Source of the DNA: JAVBLK01 sp031553565 | Lineage (GTDB): Bacteria; Bacillota; Clostridia; Christensenellales; DUVY01 | Assembly (NCBI GenBank): GCA_031553565.1 | Contig: JAVBLK010000003.1 | Span: forward strand, 1 to 26,789 | Reading direction: 5' to 3' | Length of the DNA: 26,789 bases | Shown: positions 13,572 through 21,036 of the stretch, piece after piece | Layout of the letters: each line of letters opens with the position of its first letter | How positions within the stretch are numbered: position 1 is the stretch's first letter | Translations under genes and position numbers: made by a program | Notes under the pieces: generated by a model | Seen by the model: only the letters and a program-made list of their open reading frames with translations | Databases searched by the model: none | What the model was told of the DNA's origin: nothing

Positions 13572-16037
13572 TTACTTCTTTGCCGCCGCCTCGGCAGCCG
13601 CCGCAGCCTTTTCAGCCTTATGCAACTTCTTCTTGATCTTGCCCTGCTTCATAAAGACGCCCAGGCCCTTAAAGAACTTGCCGTTGAACATCATTATCAT
13701 GCCGTTAAGCTGTCCCCAGCTGATCGCGCCGCCCGTCATACGCGAGAGCCCGCGCATCGGCTGATGGTATACGCCCATGATCAGCACGTTTGACAGCGTA
13801 CGCCTGCCGATACCGCGCAGGAACTTGATGCCGAACCTGATGCCGCCCGCGAACAGCCTGCCGACCCAGCGTTTTGAGTACCGCAGCTGAGCCACCGTCG
13901 AGTTGTAGCCGATGACCATCCTCTTTTTCTTGTAGAACTTAAAGTGCGGGTCGGGGGCCTTATGCCCAAGCAGCCTTTCAAACTCCTCCAGCGAAACGTT
14001 TGCCGCCTTGCCGCTGTAGTACGACTGCAATTCCGAAGCAACGTAGGGGCATTCCGCGCCGGTGCCCTTGATCCCGACCTCGGCCGACAGCTTTATATCC
14101 GCGCTGGACGCGCCGATCATGATATTGTAGGTTCCGCCCTCGACCTCCCACTTGTTGGTCTTGACATTGAAATAACGGAAAGTATATTCGTCGAAAAGAA
14201 TTGTGACCTGCTTGCTTTCGCCGGGATTAAGGAATATCTTTTTAAAGCCCTTAAGTTCCTTCGACGGACGGAAAACCTGACCGTCCTTCATCCCGACATA
14301 CAGCTGCGCCGCCTCCGCGCCGGAGGCCTTTCCGGTATTCTTAAGCGTAAAGGAGACGCCTTTCTCATTGGCGGAAATATTGGAATATTCAAAGGTAGTG
14401 TAGCTTAAACCGAATCCGAACGGGAAGCGCACGGGTACCCCCGCCGTGTCGTAATAGCGGTAGCCGATGAACGGCCCCTCGCGATATTCGATAGTCTCCT
14501 CGTGGCCGGGGAAATTGCTGGCCGACGGGGTATCCTCATATTTATAGGGATAGCTTTCGGACAATTTGCCCGACGGGTTGACCTTGCCTGTAAGGACGTT
14601 GAACACGGCGTTTGCGCCCGCCTGCCCCGCAAGGTATGCGTGCACGACAGCGTCGGCCATATCTGTCCAGCCGGTTTCGATCGCAGAGCCGCACGAAAGC
14701 ACGACAACGATCTTCTTGCCGGTTTTCTTGAGTTCGGCAAGCAGGGCTTTCTGGTTCTCGGGCAGGTTGATGTCTTCCCTGTCCAGCCCCTCGGCCTCGG
14801 TGACCTCGTCAAGCCCAAGATAAAGGATGACTACGTCGGCTCTCTTTGCAAGCTTGACAGCTTTCTTTATCAGCCCGCCTTTCTTTTTGCCGTAGCGGTT
14901 GAAGCCCTGCTCATATCCTATGTAATTGAGCCCGCTGTTCTCCATGCAGGACAGCGCGCTGTCTAAACGCGACGGGTTGACCACGGACGAGCCCGCTCCC
15001 TGATAGCGGGGGTTTTGGGCAAAATCCCCGATGACCGCCGCTTTGACGGATTTATCCAGCGGCAGCACGTTCCCCTCGTTCTTTAAAAGGACGATACATT
15101 CCTCCGCGCACTTTTGCGCCAATTTATGGTGGACCTTATCGTCAAAAATATCGGCGCCTTCCTTTAACGCCTTGCTTGTTTCAAAAACCAGCGTCAGCAG
15201 CCTGTCGACGCATTCGTCTAATACGGACTCCTGTATGCGCCCGCTCTTTACCGCCTCGATAATGTCGCGGTTGGTGTCGCCGCAGGTCGTGGGCATCTCC
15301 AGCTCGTTGCCGCACTTCAAGCCCTCGACGCGGTCGTTGTCGCCGCCCCAATCGGTAACGACGACGCCTTTAAAGCCCCAGTCGTCGCGCAGTATTTCCT
15401 TTAAAAGATGGTTGTTTTCGTTGGCAAACTCGCCGTTGACCTTGTTGTAGGCGGACATAACAGTCTTTAATCCGCCCTCCTTGACAGCTATTTCAAAGTT
15501 TGTCAAATATATCTCGCGGTATGTACGCTCGTCGATGACCGAGTCGATGACCATACGGCGCTCTTCCTGGTTATTTGCCGCAAAGTGCTTTCCGCACGCC
15601 GCGACACCGCTCTTTTGTATGCCGCGTATGTATGACGCCGCCATCTTGCCGGCCAGGTACGGATCCTCCGAAAAGTATTCGAAGTTCCTGCCGCAGCGCG
15701 GATTCCTCTTGATATTCATTCCGGGCCCTAAGAGAACGTTTACACGCTGCGCAACGGCCTCGATGCCGAGAGCCGTGCCCATTTCCTCGCCCAACACGTC
15801 GTTGAAGCTGTTCGCCATCGTCGCGCCGGTAGGAAAGCATGTTGCCTTAAGACTGGGATTGAGACCAAGGTGATCGGCCGCGGAAGCCTGCTTCCTGATG
15901 CCGTGCGGACCGTCGGCAAGGAACGCCGAAGGTATCCCGTATTTTGGAAGATCCTGCGTCATCCAAAAGTTTTTGCCGCTCATAAGCGACGCCTTTTCCT
16001 CAAGCGTCATCTTAGCGATAAGCTCTTTATTTTTCAT
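13572..16037 (-). CDS. Family 3 glycoside hydrolase (beta-glucosidase-like)
   Basis: Predicted to hydrolyse terminal beta-linked glucose or related sugars with retention. The 821-residue protein has no signal peptide, so it acts in the cytoplasm. Residues 1-300 form the TIM-barrel domain with LADGPHGIR (40-48), the GKHFAANN loop (149-156) and the nucleophile D229 in VVVTDWGG. The second domain contains ILYLGLDEVTEAEGLDR, where the acid/base glutamate usually lies. A fibronectin-III-like domain follows (about 580-690, VSFTLKNTGKASGAEAAQLY). A C-terminal extension of about 130 residues with an MSGG-like and FNGKFFKGL segment occurs in some clostridial family members; the last 18 residues are Ala/Lys-rich, like the tail of the neighbouring protein. 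GGGAGGG (16050-16044) precedes the ATG. Substrate is unknown; beta-xylosidase or N-acetylhexosaminidase activity is possible within this family. Confidence 0.92.
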   Translation of the reverse strand: MKNKELIAKMTLEEKASLMSGKNFWMTQDLPKYGIPSAFLADGPHGIRKQASAADHLGLNPSLKATCFPTGATMANSFNDVLGEEMGTALGIEAVAQRVNVLLGPGMNIKRNPRCGRNFEYFSEDPYLAGKMAASYIRGIQKSGVAACGKHFAANNQEERRMVIDSVIDERTYREIYLTNFEIAVKEGGLKTVMSAYNKVNGEFANENNHLLKEILRDDWGFKGVVVTDWGGDNDRVEGLKCGNELEMPTTCGDTNRDIIEAVKSGRIQESVLDECVDRLLTLVFETSKALKEGADIFDDKVHHKLAQKCAEECIVLLKNEGNVLPLDKSVKAAVIGDFAQNPRYQGAGSSVVNPSRLDSALSCMENSGLNYIGYEQGFNRYGKKKGGLIKKAVKLAKRADVVILYLGLDEVTEAEGLDREDINLPENQKALLAELKKTGKKIVVVLSCGSAIETGWTDMADAVVHAYLAGQAGANAVFNVLTGKVNPSGKLSESYPYKYEDTPSASNFPGHEETIEYREGPFIGYRYYDTAGVPVRFPFGFGLSYTTFEYSNISANEKGVSFTLKNTGKASGAEAAQLYVGMKDGQVFRPSKELKGFKKIFLNPGESKQVTILFDEYTFRYFNVKTNKWEVEGGTYNIMIGASSADIKLSAEVGIKGTGAECPYVASELQSYYSGKAANVSLEEFERLLGHKAPDPHFKFYKKKRMVIGYNSTVAQLRYSKRWVGRLFAGGIRFGIKFLRGIGRRTLSNVLIMGVYHQPMRGLSRMTGGAISWGQLNGMIMMFNGKFFKGLGVFMKQGKIKKKLHKAEKAAAAAEAAAKK

Positions 16038-16255
16038 TCTCCGCCCTCCCGGATTTTATTTTTACAAAGTTGTTTCCGCATTAACATGCCAGCCTCAAAT
16101 ATCTTTTCCGCCCGTCTTAGCCCTATATTGCGGCTTGCAAGCTTAAAAAAATTCACATTTTACTGTATTCCGCCAAGCCCTGCCGCAACGCGTCAAAACC
16201 GGTCTTTTTTTTTGCCCGTTTCCTAAACTGTCTTTTTTTCGTCCTAACCTTAATA

Positions 16256-16284
16256 AAGATACACGCTATACACATTATTGTCAA
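16256..16284 (-). promoter_or_regulatory. Possible promoter of the GH3 operon
   Basis: On the minus strand a consensus TTGACA (16284-16279), 17 bases, then TATCTT (16261-16256). It implies a leader of about 210 bases. The 347-base spacer 16038-16384 otherwise shows only A/T-rich runs and a short AGCCCG/CGGGCT hairpin near 16330-16350 downstream of gtrA. Confidence 0.5.
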
Positions 16285-16384
16285 GGCATTCGGCACGAAC
16301 TGTATAAAAAAACGCATAAGTTGCATACAGCCCGGCGTAACCGGCGGGCTTCAGCGGCGAAACCGGCCTGCCTGTCCGTCCGGG

Positions 16385-16939
16385 TCAGCTCTTTTCCCGC
16401 TTGCCGCGCGATAAAATTTTGTCCGAAATTTTCTTGTTGAAAATAACGAACTTGCAATACAGGAAGTCCAGCGCGAAATTCAGCACCATCTTGATCGCTT
16501 TCGCCAAAAATTCGCTTAAGCCGTGCGTCTGTAAAAAGGTTATGAACAGCGCGCCCAGCGGCGTTGCCAGGGCGTAATACGCGCCGTACATCACCATCCC
16601 CAGGGCGATATTCGTTGCGGCCTTGAACGTAAACTTGCGGTTTACAGTAAAATTGAACAGGCACGACAGCGCGACAGAGACTATTTCTATCCATATGATG
16701 GTGCCTTTCGGCAATATATCCGTATGCCATACGCTTCTGAATATCAGGTCGAGCAGCGTAAACGAGCCGAACTCGACAACGCCCGCGCCCAGGGAAACGC
16801 ACAAAAACTTCAGGAATTGTATAAAACCGCGCCGGTCTGTATGCGGCTTAACGGCCCCTCCGTCTGCCGCGGCCGCATCACCGCCTTGCGCTGCGCAGGG
16901 TTTTTCCTCGTCTGCAGCGTTCATCTTTTGCTTTATCAT
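16385..16939 (-). CDS. GtrA family membrane protein
   Basis: GtrA proteins are small four-helix membrane proteins implicated in flipping undecaprenyl-phosphate-linked sugars for glycosylation of surface polymers. The 184-residue sequence has a polar N-terminus of about 38 residues and then the family pattern: FLKFLCVSLGAGVVEFGSFTLLDLI as first helix, LSCLFNFTVNRKFTFK as the second helix with the diagnostic N-F-x-x-N-R, and two more hydrophobic segments. A lysine/arginine-rich end follows. The ATG at 16939 is 7 bases after a TATAAT and has no ribosome-binding site, so a leaderless mRNA is predicted; an internal in-frame ATG at 16924 (MNAADEEK) is an alternative start but also lacks a site. It is divergent from leuS across a repeat copy. 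Confidence 0.9.
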   Translation of the reverse strand: MIKQKMNAADEEKPCAAQGGDAAAADGGAVKPHTDRRGFIQFLKFLCVSLGAGVVEFGSFTLLDLIFRSVWHTDILPKGTIIWIEIVSVALSCLFNFTVNRKFTFKAATNIALGMVMYGAYYALATPLGALFITFLQTHGLSEFLAKAIKMVLNFALDFLYCKFVIFNKKISDKILSRGKREKS

Positions 16940-16946
16940 ATATGTT

Positions 16947-16955
16947 ATTATACCA
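16947..16955 (-). promoter_or_regulatory. Extended -10 promoter of gtrA, leaderless
   Basis: On the minus strand TGGTATAAT (16955-16947) is a perfect -10 with TGn extension. Seven bases separate it from the ATG. The -35 region is poor, as is usual with an extended -10. Confidence 0.65.
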
Positions 16956-16976
16956 CAGATACCGGATAAAAAACTG

Positions 16977-17057
16977 TTTTAAGGCAGCGGCGAATAAATG
17001 GGATCAATTTAAGGCAAGTATTTTTTAGCCCGGGAAATGACTTGTTTTGCGGCAAAT
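16977..17057 (+). repeat. 80-base dispersed repeat, copy 2, upstream of leuS
   Basis: Aligns with the minus strand of 10578-10657 across its length: TTAAGG start, GAATAAATG, an identical GCAAGTATTTTTTAGC block (17014-17029) and an end of CTTGTTTTGCGGCAAAT. It lies between the divergent gtrA and leuS promoters. Confidence 0.65.
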
Positions 17058-17071
17058 CAACTTTGCTATAC

Positions 17072-17100
17072 TTGCCTTTTCAGCTGTTATGGTTTAAAAT
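17072..17100 (+). promoter_or_regulatory. Promoter of leuS, leaderless
   Basis: TTGCCT (17072-17077), 17 bases, TAAAAT (17095-17100), then 7 bases to the ATG at 17108. No T-box leader or ribosome-binding site is possible in this arrangement. Confidence 0.65.
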
Positions 17101-17107
17101 ATGCCGT

Positions 17108-19528
17108 ATGGAAAACGCTATTACAAGTGATAGGAATGCCGCAAAGAATAAAGCGGCAGGCGCCGTTCAAAAGGTCAAAAAGCCTAAATATTACGCTTTG
17201 GAGATGTTTTCGTACCCGTCTGCGGCCAAGCTGCACATGGGCCACTGGTACAATTTCGGCCTGTCGGACAGCTTTGCCCGCTTTAAAAGAATGCAGGGCT
17301 ATGACGTGTTCCAGCCGATGGGCTTTGACGCGTTCGGGCTGCCGGCGGAAAACTATGCGATAAAGACAAATATCCACCCCAAGGACAGCACCGAAAAGAA
17401 TATCGCGGCGATGGAAGTCCAGCTGAAAAAAATGAACGGGATGTTCGACTGGAGCGCCGAGATCAAGACTTGCGACCCCTCGTATTATAAGTGGACACAA
17501 TGGCTGTTTATCCAGCTGTATAAAAAAGGGCTGGCCTACCAAAAGGAATCCCCCGTCAACTGGTGCGGCGGCTGCCAAACCGTTATCGCAAACGAGCAGG
17601 TTATAGACGGCGGCTGCGAGCGGTGCGGAAGCGTGGTCAAAAAGCGTTTCTTAAAGCAATGGTTTTTTAAGATAACGGATTACGCCGAGGAGCTGCTTTC
17701 CGATCTGCCCGGGCTGGACTGGCCTGAAAAGACCAAGGCTATGCAAAAGAACTGGATAGGCAAATCGACGGGCGGCGAGATAGATTTTGCCGTTCCGGAT
17801 AAGGGCGTCACGTTCAAGGTGTTCACCACCCGCGCCGACACATTGTTCGGCGTGACCTATGTTGTCCTCGCGCCCGAGCATCCCCTGGTAGATAAGCTGA
17901 CTGAAAAAGAAAATCTAAAGTCAATAAGCGAATACCGTGACGCCGCCGCAAAACAGGAGGATACCGAAAGGCTGTCCTCGGCGCGCGAAAAGACGGGCGT
18001 ATTCACCGGCTCCTATGCGATAAATCCCGTCAACGGCGAAAAGGTGCCGGTATACGTTGCGGACTATGTTTTATACACCTACGGCACGGGCGCGGTCATG
18101 GCCGTTCCCGCGCACGACGAGCGCGACTATGCTTTTGCACAAAAGTACCGCCTTCCGGTAAAATATGTTATCGGGCCTGCAGGCGGCGAAAAAACAGACG
18201 GCTGCTTTACGGACGACGGCGTTATGATAAACAGCGGCTCTTTCTCCGGACTTTCTTCCGGGGAAGGGCGCATAGCGGTTTTGGCGGAGCTTAATAAAAA
18301 GGGCTTAGGCAGCGGGAAGGTGAACTACCGCTTGCGCGACTGGTCGGTCAGCCGCCAAAGATTCTGGGGCGCGCCCATCCCCATCATATACTGCCCTCAG
18401 CACGGCGCGGTGCCAGTCCCCGAAAAGGACCTGCCGGTCGAGCTGCCGTATGACGTAGACTTTAAGCCCAGCGGCAAATCGCCGCTGCTCGATCACAAGG
18501 GCTTTATGAATACTGTCTGCCCCGTTTGCGGCAAGCCCGCGACAAGAGACCCCGATACCCTTGACACCTTTGTTTGCAGCAGCTGGTATTTTCTCAGGTA
18601 CCCGTTCTCTAAGCTTAAGAGCAAGCCTTTCGATTTTAAGAAGATAAACGATATAATGCCGGTCGATAAATACGTCGGCGGCGCCGAGCACGCATGTATG
18701 CACCTTTTGTACGCGCGGTTTATCACAAAGGCGCTGCGCGATATGGGATATGTCAAGTTCGGCGAGCCGTTCAAATCACTGGTGCATCAGGGCATGATCC
18801 TTGGGACGGACGGCTTTAAGATGAGCAAGAACCGCGGCAACGTCGTCAATCCCGATATTTATGTGGATGAATACGGCGCGGACGTATTGAGGCTGTATCT
18901 GCTGTTCGGCTTTTCGTATTTCGAGGGCGGCCCATGGAACGACGACGGGATAAAGAGCGCGGCGAAATTCTTGGACAGGGTCACGCGCTTTGTCAAAAAC
19001 TATATAGCTGCGGATAAGGCCGTTTCCGCGCCGCAAAAAGAGGATGCGGAGCTTAAATATGTACTCAATTACACCATAAAGGCTATGACCGCCGATATGG
19101 AGGTCTTCGGGTTCAACACCTCGGTGGCGCGTCTGATGGAGCTTTTTAACGCGATGTATAAATACGACGCCCTGGAAAAAAAGAATTACGCGCTGATATG
19201 TGAGGCGGTGGAAAAAGCCGTTAAGCTGCTGGGGCCGCTGGCGCCGAAAGCGTCGCAGGGCCTGTGGAAAGCCTTGGGGCATAAAACAAAGCTGATGGAC
19301 GAAAGCTATCCTGTATGCGATGAAAGCGCCCTTATTAAGCAGTCGGTGGAGATCGCGGTACAGTTGAACGGCAAGATAAAGGCGCGTATCGATATCCCCG
19401 CCGGGATCGGCGATAAGGAGCTGGAAAAGCTGCTTATGTCCGATCCGAAAACGGCGGGCGTCACCGAGGGCAGGCCGGTCAAAAAAATGATAATCGTCCC
19501 CGGCCGGCTGGTCAATATTATTGTATAA
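17108..19528 (+). CDS. leuS: Leucyl-tRNA synthetase
   Basis: Charges tRNA-Leu with leucine using ATP. The predicted 806 residues fit the bacterial family. The class I signatures are HMGH (43-46) and KMSKN (571-575, where most bacterial enzymes have KMSKS). A zinc knuckle is formed by C153-C156 and C170-C173. The editing (CP1) domain contains TRADTLFGVTYVVLAPEHPLV (in part) and the GTGAVMAVPAHDERD threonine-rich/aspartate site. The anticodon-binding helical domain and a short C-terminal domain complete it. The frame is open upstream to 17042, but the repeat and promoter occupy that stretch, and the ATG at 17108 lies exactly where transcription should start, so it is taken as the true start. 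It has an unusual GHWYNFGLSDSFARF sequence after the HIGH-type motif. serS follows 102 bases downstream. Confidence 0.95.
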   Translation: MENAITSDRNAAKNKAAGAVQKVKKPKYYALEMFSYPSAAKLHMGHWYNFGLSDSFARFKRMQGYDVFQPMGFDAFGLPAENYAIKTNIHPKDSTEKNIAAMEVQLKKMNGMFDWSAEIKTCDPSYYKWTQWLFIQLYKKGLAYQKESPVNWCGGCQTVIANEQVIDGGCERCGSVVKKRFLKQWFFKITDYAEELLSDLPGLDWPEKTKAMQKNWIGKSTGGEIDFAVPDKGVTFKVFTTRADTLFGVTYVVLAPEHPLVDKLTEKENLKSISEYRDAAAKQEDTERLSSAREKTGVFTGSYAINPVNGEKVPVYVADYVLYTYGTGAVMAVPAHDERDYAFAQKYRLPVKYVIGPAGGEKTDGCFTDDGVMINSGSFSGLSSGEGRIAVLAELNKKGLGSGKVNYRLRDWSVSRQRFWGAPIPIIYCPQHGAVPVPEKDLPVELPYDVDFKPSGKSPLLDHKGFMNTVCPVCGKPATRDPDTLDTFVCSSWYFLRYPFSKLKSKPFDFKKINDIMPVDKYVGGAEHACMHLLYARFITKALRDMGYVKFGEPFKSLVHQGMILGTDGFKMSKNRGNVVNPDIYVDEYGADVLRLYLLFGFSYFEGGPWNDDGIKSAAKFLDRVTRFVKNYIAADKAVSAPQKEDAELKYVLNYTIKAMTADMEVFGFNTSVARLMELFNAMYKYDALEKKNYALICEAVEKAVKLLGPLAPKASQGLWKALGHKTKLMDESYPVCDESALIKQSVEIAVQLNGKIKARIDIPAGIGDKELEKLLMSDPKTAGVTEGRPVKKMIIVPGRLVNIIV

Positions 19529-19533
19529 TGTAA

Positions 19534-19580
19534 CCGCCTTTTACTTAAGGCGGCGGATCGTTTGCAAAGATCCCCCCGCC
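19534..19580 (+). promoter_or_regulatory. Two mutually exclusive hairpins between leuS and serS
   Basis: CCGCCTT (19534-19540) pairs perfectly with AAGGCGG (19547-19553). Alternatively GGCGG (19549-19553) and GGATC (19555-19559) pair with GATCC (19569-19573) and CCGCC (19576-19580). The two folds share GGCGG. Neither is followed by a T-run, and no T-box sequence is present, so this could be an mRNA processing site or a switch; evidence is structural only. Confidence 0.35.
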
Positions 19581-19630
19581 AAAGGAACGGCCGGAAAAAA
19601 AAGTAAGACTGCCTATCGGAAGGAAATTTT

Positions 19631-20896
19631 ATGTTAGATTTAAAATATGTATGTGAAAACCTGGACGCTGTAAAGAAAGCGTTGTCGAACCGCAGCGGCA
19701 AAACCGACCTTGACGAGATCGCCGTCTTAGCGCAAAAACGCAGGGATATATTGAAAGAGGTCGAGAAAGACAAGGCCGCGCGGAATTCCGCGACCGGCGA
19801 TATTGCGAAACTGAAGGCTGAAAAAAAGGATGCGTCCGCGCTTATCGCCGAAATGAAGGCTTTGGGCGACAAGATAAAGGTCTTGGACGAGGAGCTTAAC
19901 GCCGTCGAGGCAGATTTGAAGCTGAAGATATTATCCGTACCCAACATACCCTCCTCCGGCGTTCCCGTGGGCAGGGACGAAACGGGCAACGTCGAGGTAA
20001 GGCGCGTCGGCAAGCCGGCCGAGTTTAAGTTTGCCCCGAAAGCGCACTGGGATCTGGGCGAATCATTGAATATTTTCGACTGGCCGCGCGCCGCCAAGAT
20101 CAGCGGCGCAAGATTTACGGTATACAAGGGTTTCGGGGCAAGGTTAGAGCGCGCGATAATGAACTTCATGCTGGACACGCATATATTTAAAAACGGATAC
20201 ACCGAGATATTCCCGCCCTTTATGGTCAACCGCGACAGTATGACCGGCACGGGTCAGCTGCCCAAATTTGAAGAGGACGCGTTCGCCGTAAAGAACAACG
20301 GCTTTTTTTTGGTGCCGACCGCCGAGGTCCCGGTCACCAACCTGCACCGCGACGAGGTTTTGGCCTTGTCCGACCTGCCGGTAAAGTACTGCGCGTACAC
20401 CGCGTGTTTCCGTGCCGAGGCGGGCAGCGCGGGGCGCGACACGCGCGGGCTTATCCGCCAGCACCAGTTCAATAAGGTCGAGCTGGTCAAGTTTGCAAGG
20501 CCCGAAAACTCGTATGACGAGCTGGAAAGCCTGACTGCGGACGCGGAGAGTATTCTGAAGGCGCTGGGCCTTCCCTTCCGCACCGTTGCGCTGTGTACCG
20601 GCGATATGGGCTTTTCCAGCGCGAAAACGTACGATATCGAGGTGTGGATGCCAAGTTACAACCGCTATGTAGAGATCAGCAGCTGCTCCAATTTCGAGGA
20701 CTTCCAGGCGCGCCGCATGAACATCAAGTTCCGTGACGAGGACGGTAAAACCAGGCTTGTGCATACCTTGAACGGCAGCGGCCTTGCCGTTGGGCGCACG
20801 ACCGCCGCGATAATCGAGAATTTTCAGAACGCGGACGGCACCGTAACCGTGCCCGATGCCTTAAGGACATATATGGGCGCCGGAATGATAAAATAA
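19631..20896 (+). CDS. serS: Seryl-tRNA synthetase
   Basis: Charges tRNA-Ser (and tRNA-Sec where present) with serine. The 421 residues are standard. The N-terminal 100 or so residues form the antiparallel coiled coil that grips the long variable arm of tRNA-Ser (runs of Lys/Glu/Ala such as LKAEKKDASALIAEMKALGD). The class II catalytic core follows with motif 2 in CFRAEAGSAGRDTRGLIRQHQF (in part, from about residue 258) and motif 3 GSGLAVGRTTAAIIENFQ near the C-terminus. GAAGGA (about 19618-19623) precedes the ATG by about 8 bases, so unlike leuS it uses a Shine-Dalgarno site. It may be read through from leuS, as there is no strong terminator between them. No clear promoter of its own was found. 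Confidence 0.97.
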   Translation: MLDLKYVCENLDAVKKALSNRSGKTDLDEIAVLAQKRRDILKEVEKDKAARNSATGDIAKLKAEKKDASALIAEMKALGDKIKVLDEELNAVEADLKLKILSVPNIPSSGVPVGRDETGNVEVRRVGKPAEFKFAPKAHWDLGESLNIFDWPRAAKISGARFTVYKGFGARLERAIMNFMLDTHIFKNGYTEIFPPFMVNRDSMTGTGQLPKFEEDAFAVKNNGFFLVPTAEVPVTNLHRDEVLALSDLPVKYCAYTACFRAEAGSAGRDTRGLIRQHQFNKVELVKFARPENSYDELESLTADAESILKALGLPFRTVALCTGDMGFSSAKTYDIEVWMPSYNRYVEISSCSNFEDFQARRMNIKFRDEDGKTRLVHTLNGSGLAVGRTTAAIIENFQNADGTVTVPDALRTYMGAGMIK

Positions 20897-20919
20897 ATCG
20901 GTCTTCTTCCCCGGGGCAG

Positions 20920-20964
20920 AGGCAGCATAAACAGAGCCAGTTTTTGCGCTGCCTGCCTATATTT
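20920..20964 (+). terminator. Weak hairpin after serS, possible terminator
   Basis: AGGCAGC (20920-20926) and GCTGCCT (20948-20954) pair over 7 bp with a 21-base loop, followed by GCCTATATTT. The large loop and poor T-run make this a low-confidence call. Confidence 0.3.
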
Positions 20965-21000
20965 CCCAGTAAAAAAACACACCCCGCGCGGCATGCTTTC

Positions 21001-21030
21001 TTGACTAATTTTCAGTTTTTCGTTTATAAT
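21001..21030 (+). promoter_or_regulatory. Promoter of cca, leaderless
   Basis: TTGACT (21001-21006), 18 bases, TATAAT (21025-21030), then 6 bases to the ATG at 21037. This is the clearest leaderless arrangement in the window, since both boxes are near consensus. Confidence 0.8.
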
Positions 21031-21036
21031 TAGTAT

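Noticed and set aside
17042..17107. Upstream in-frame extension of LeuS
   Set aside because: The segment contains the end of a dispersed repeat and the promoter, and the encoded residues do not resemble LeuRS N-termini.
19529..19630. T-box riboswitch upstream of serS
   Set aside because: The leader is only about 100 bases and lacks the T-box AGGGTGG-type sequence and a terminator; leuS cannot have one because its promoter abuts the start codon.
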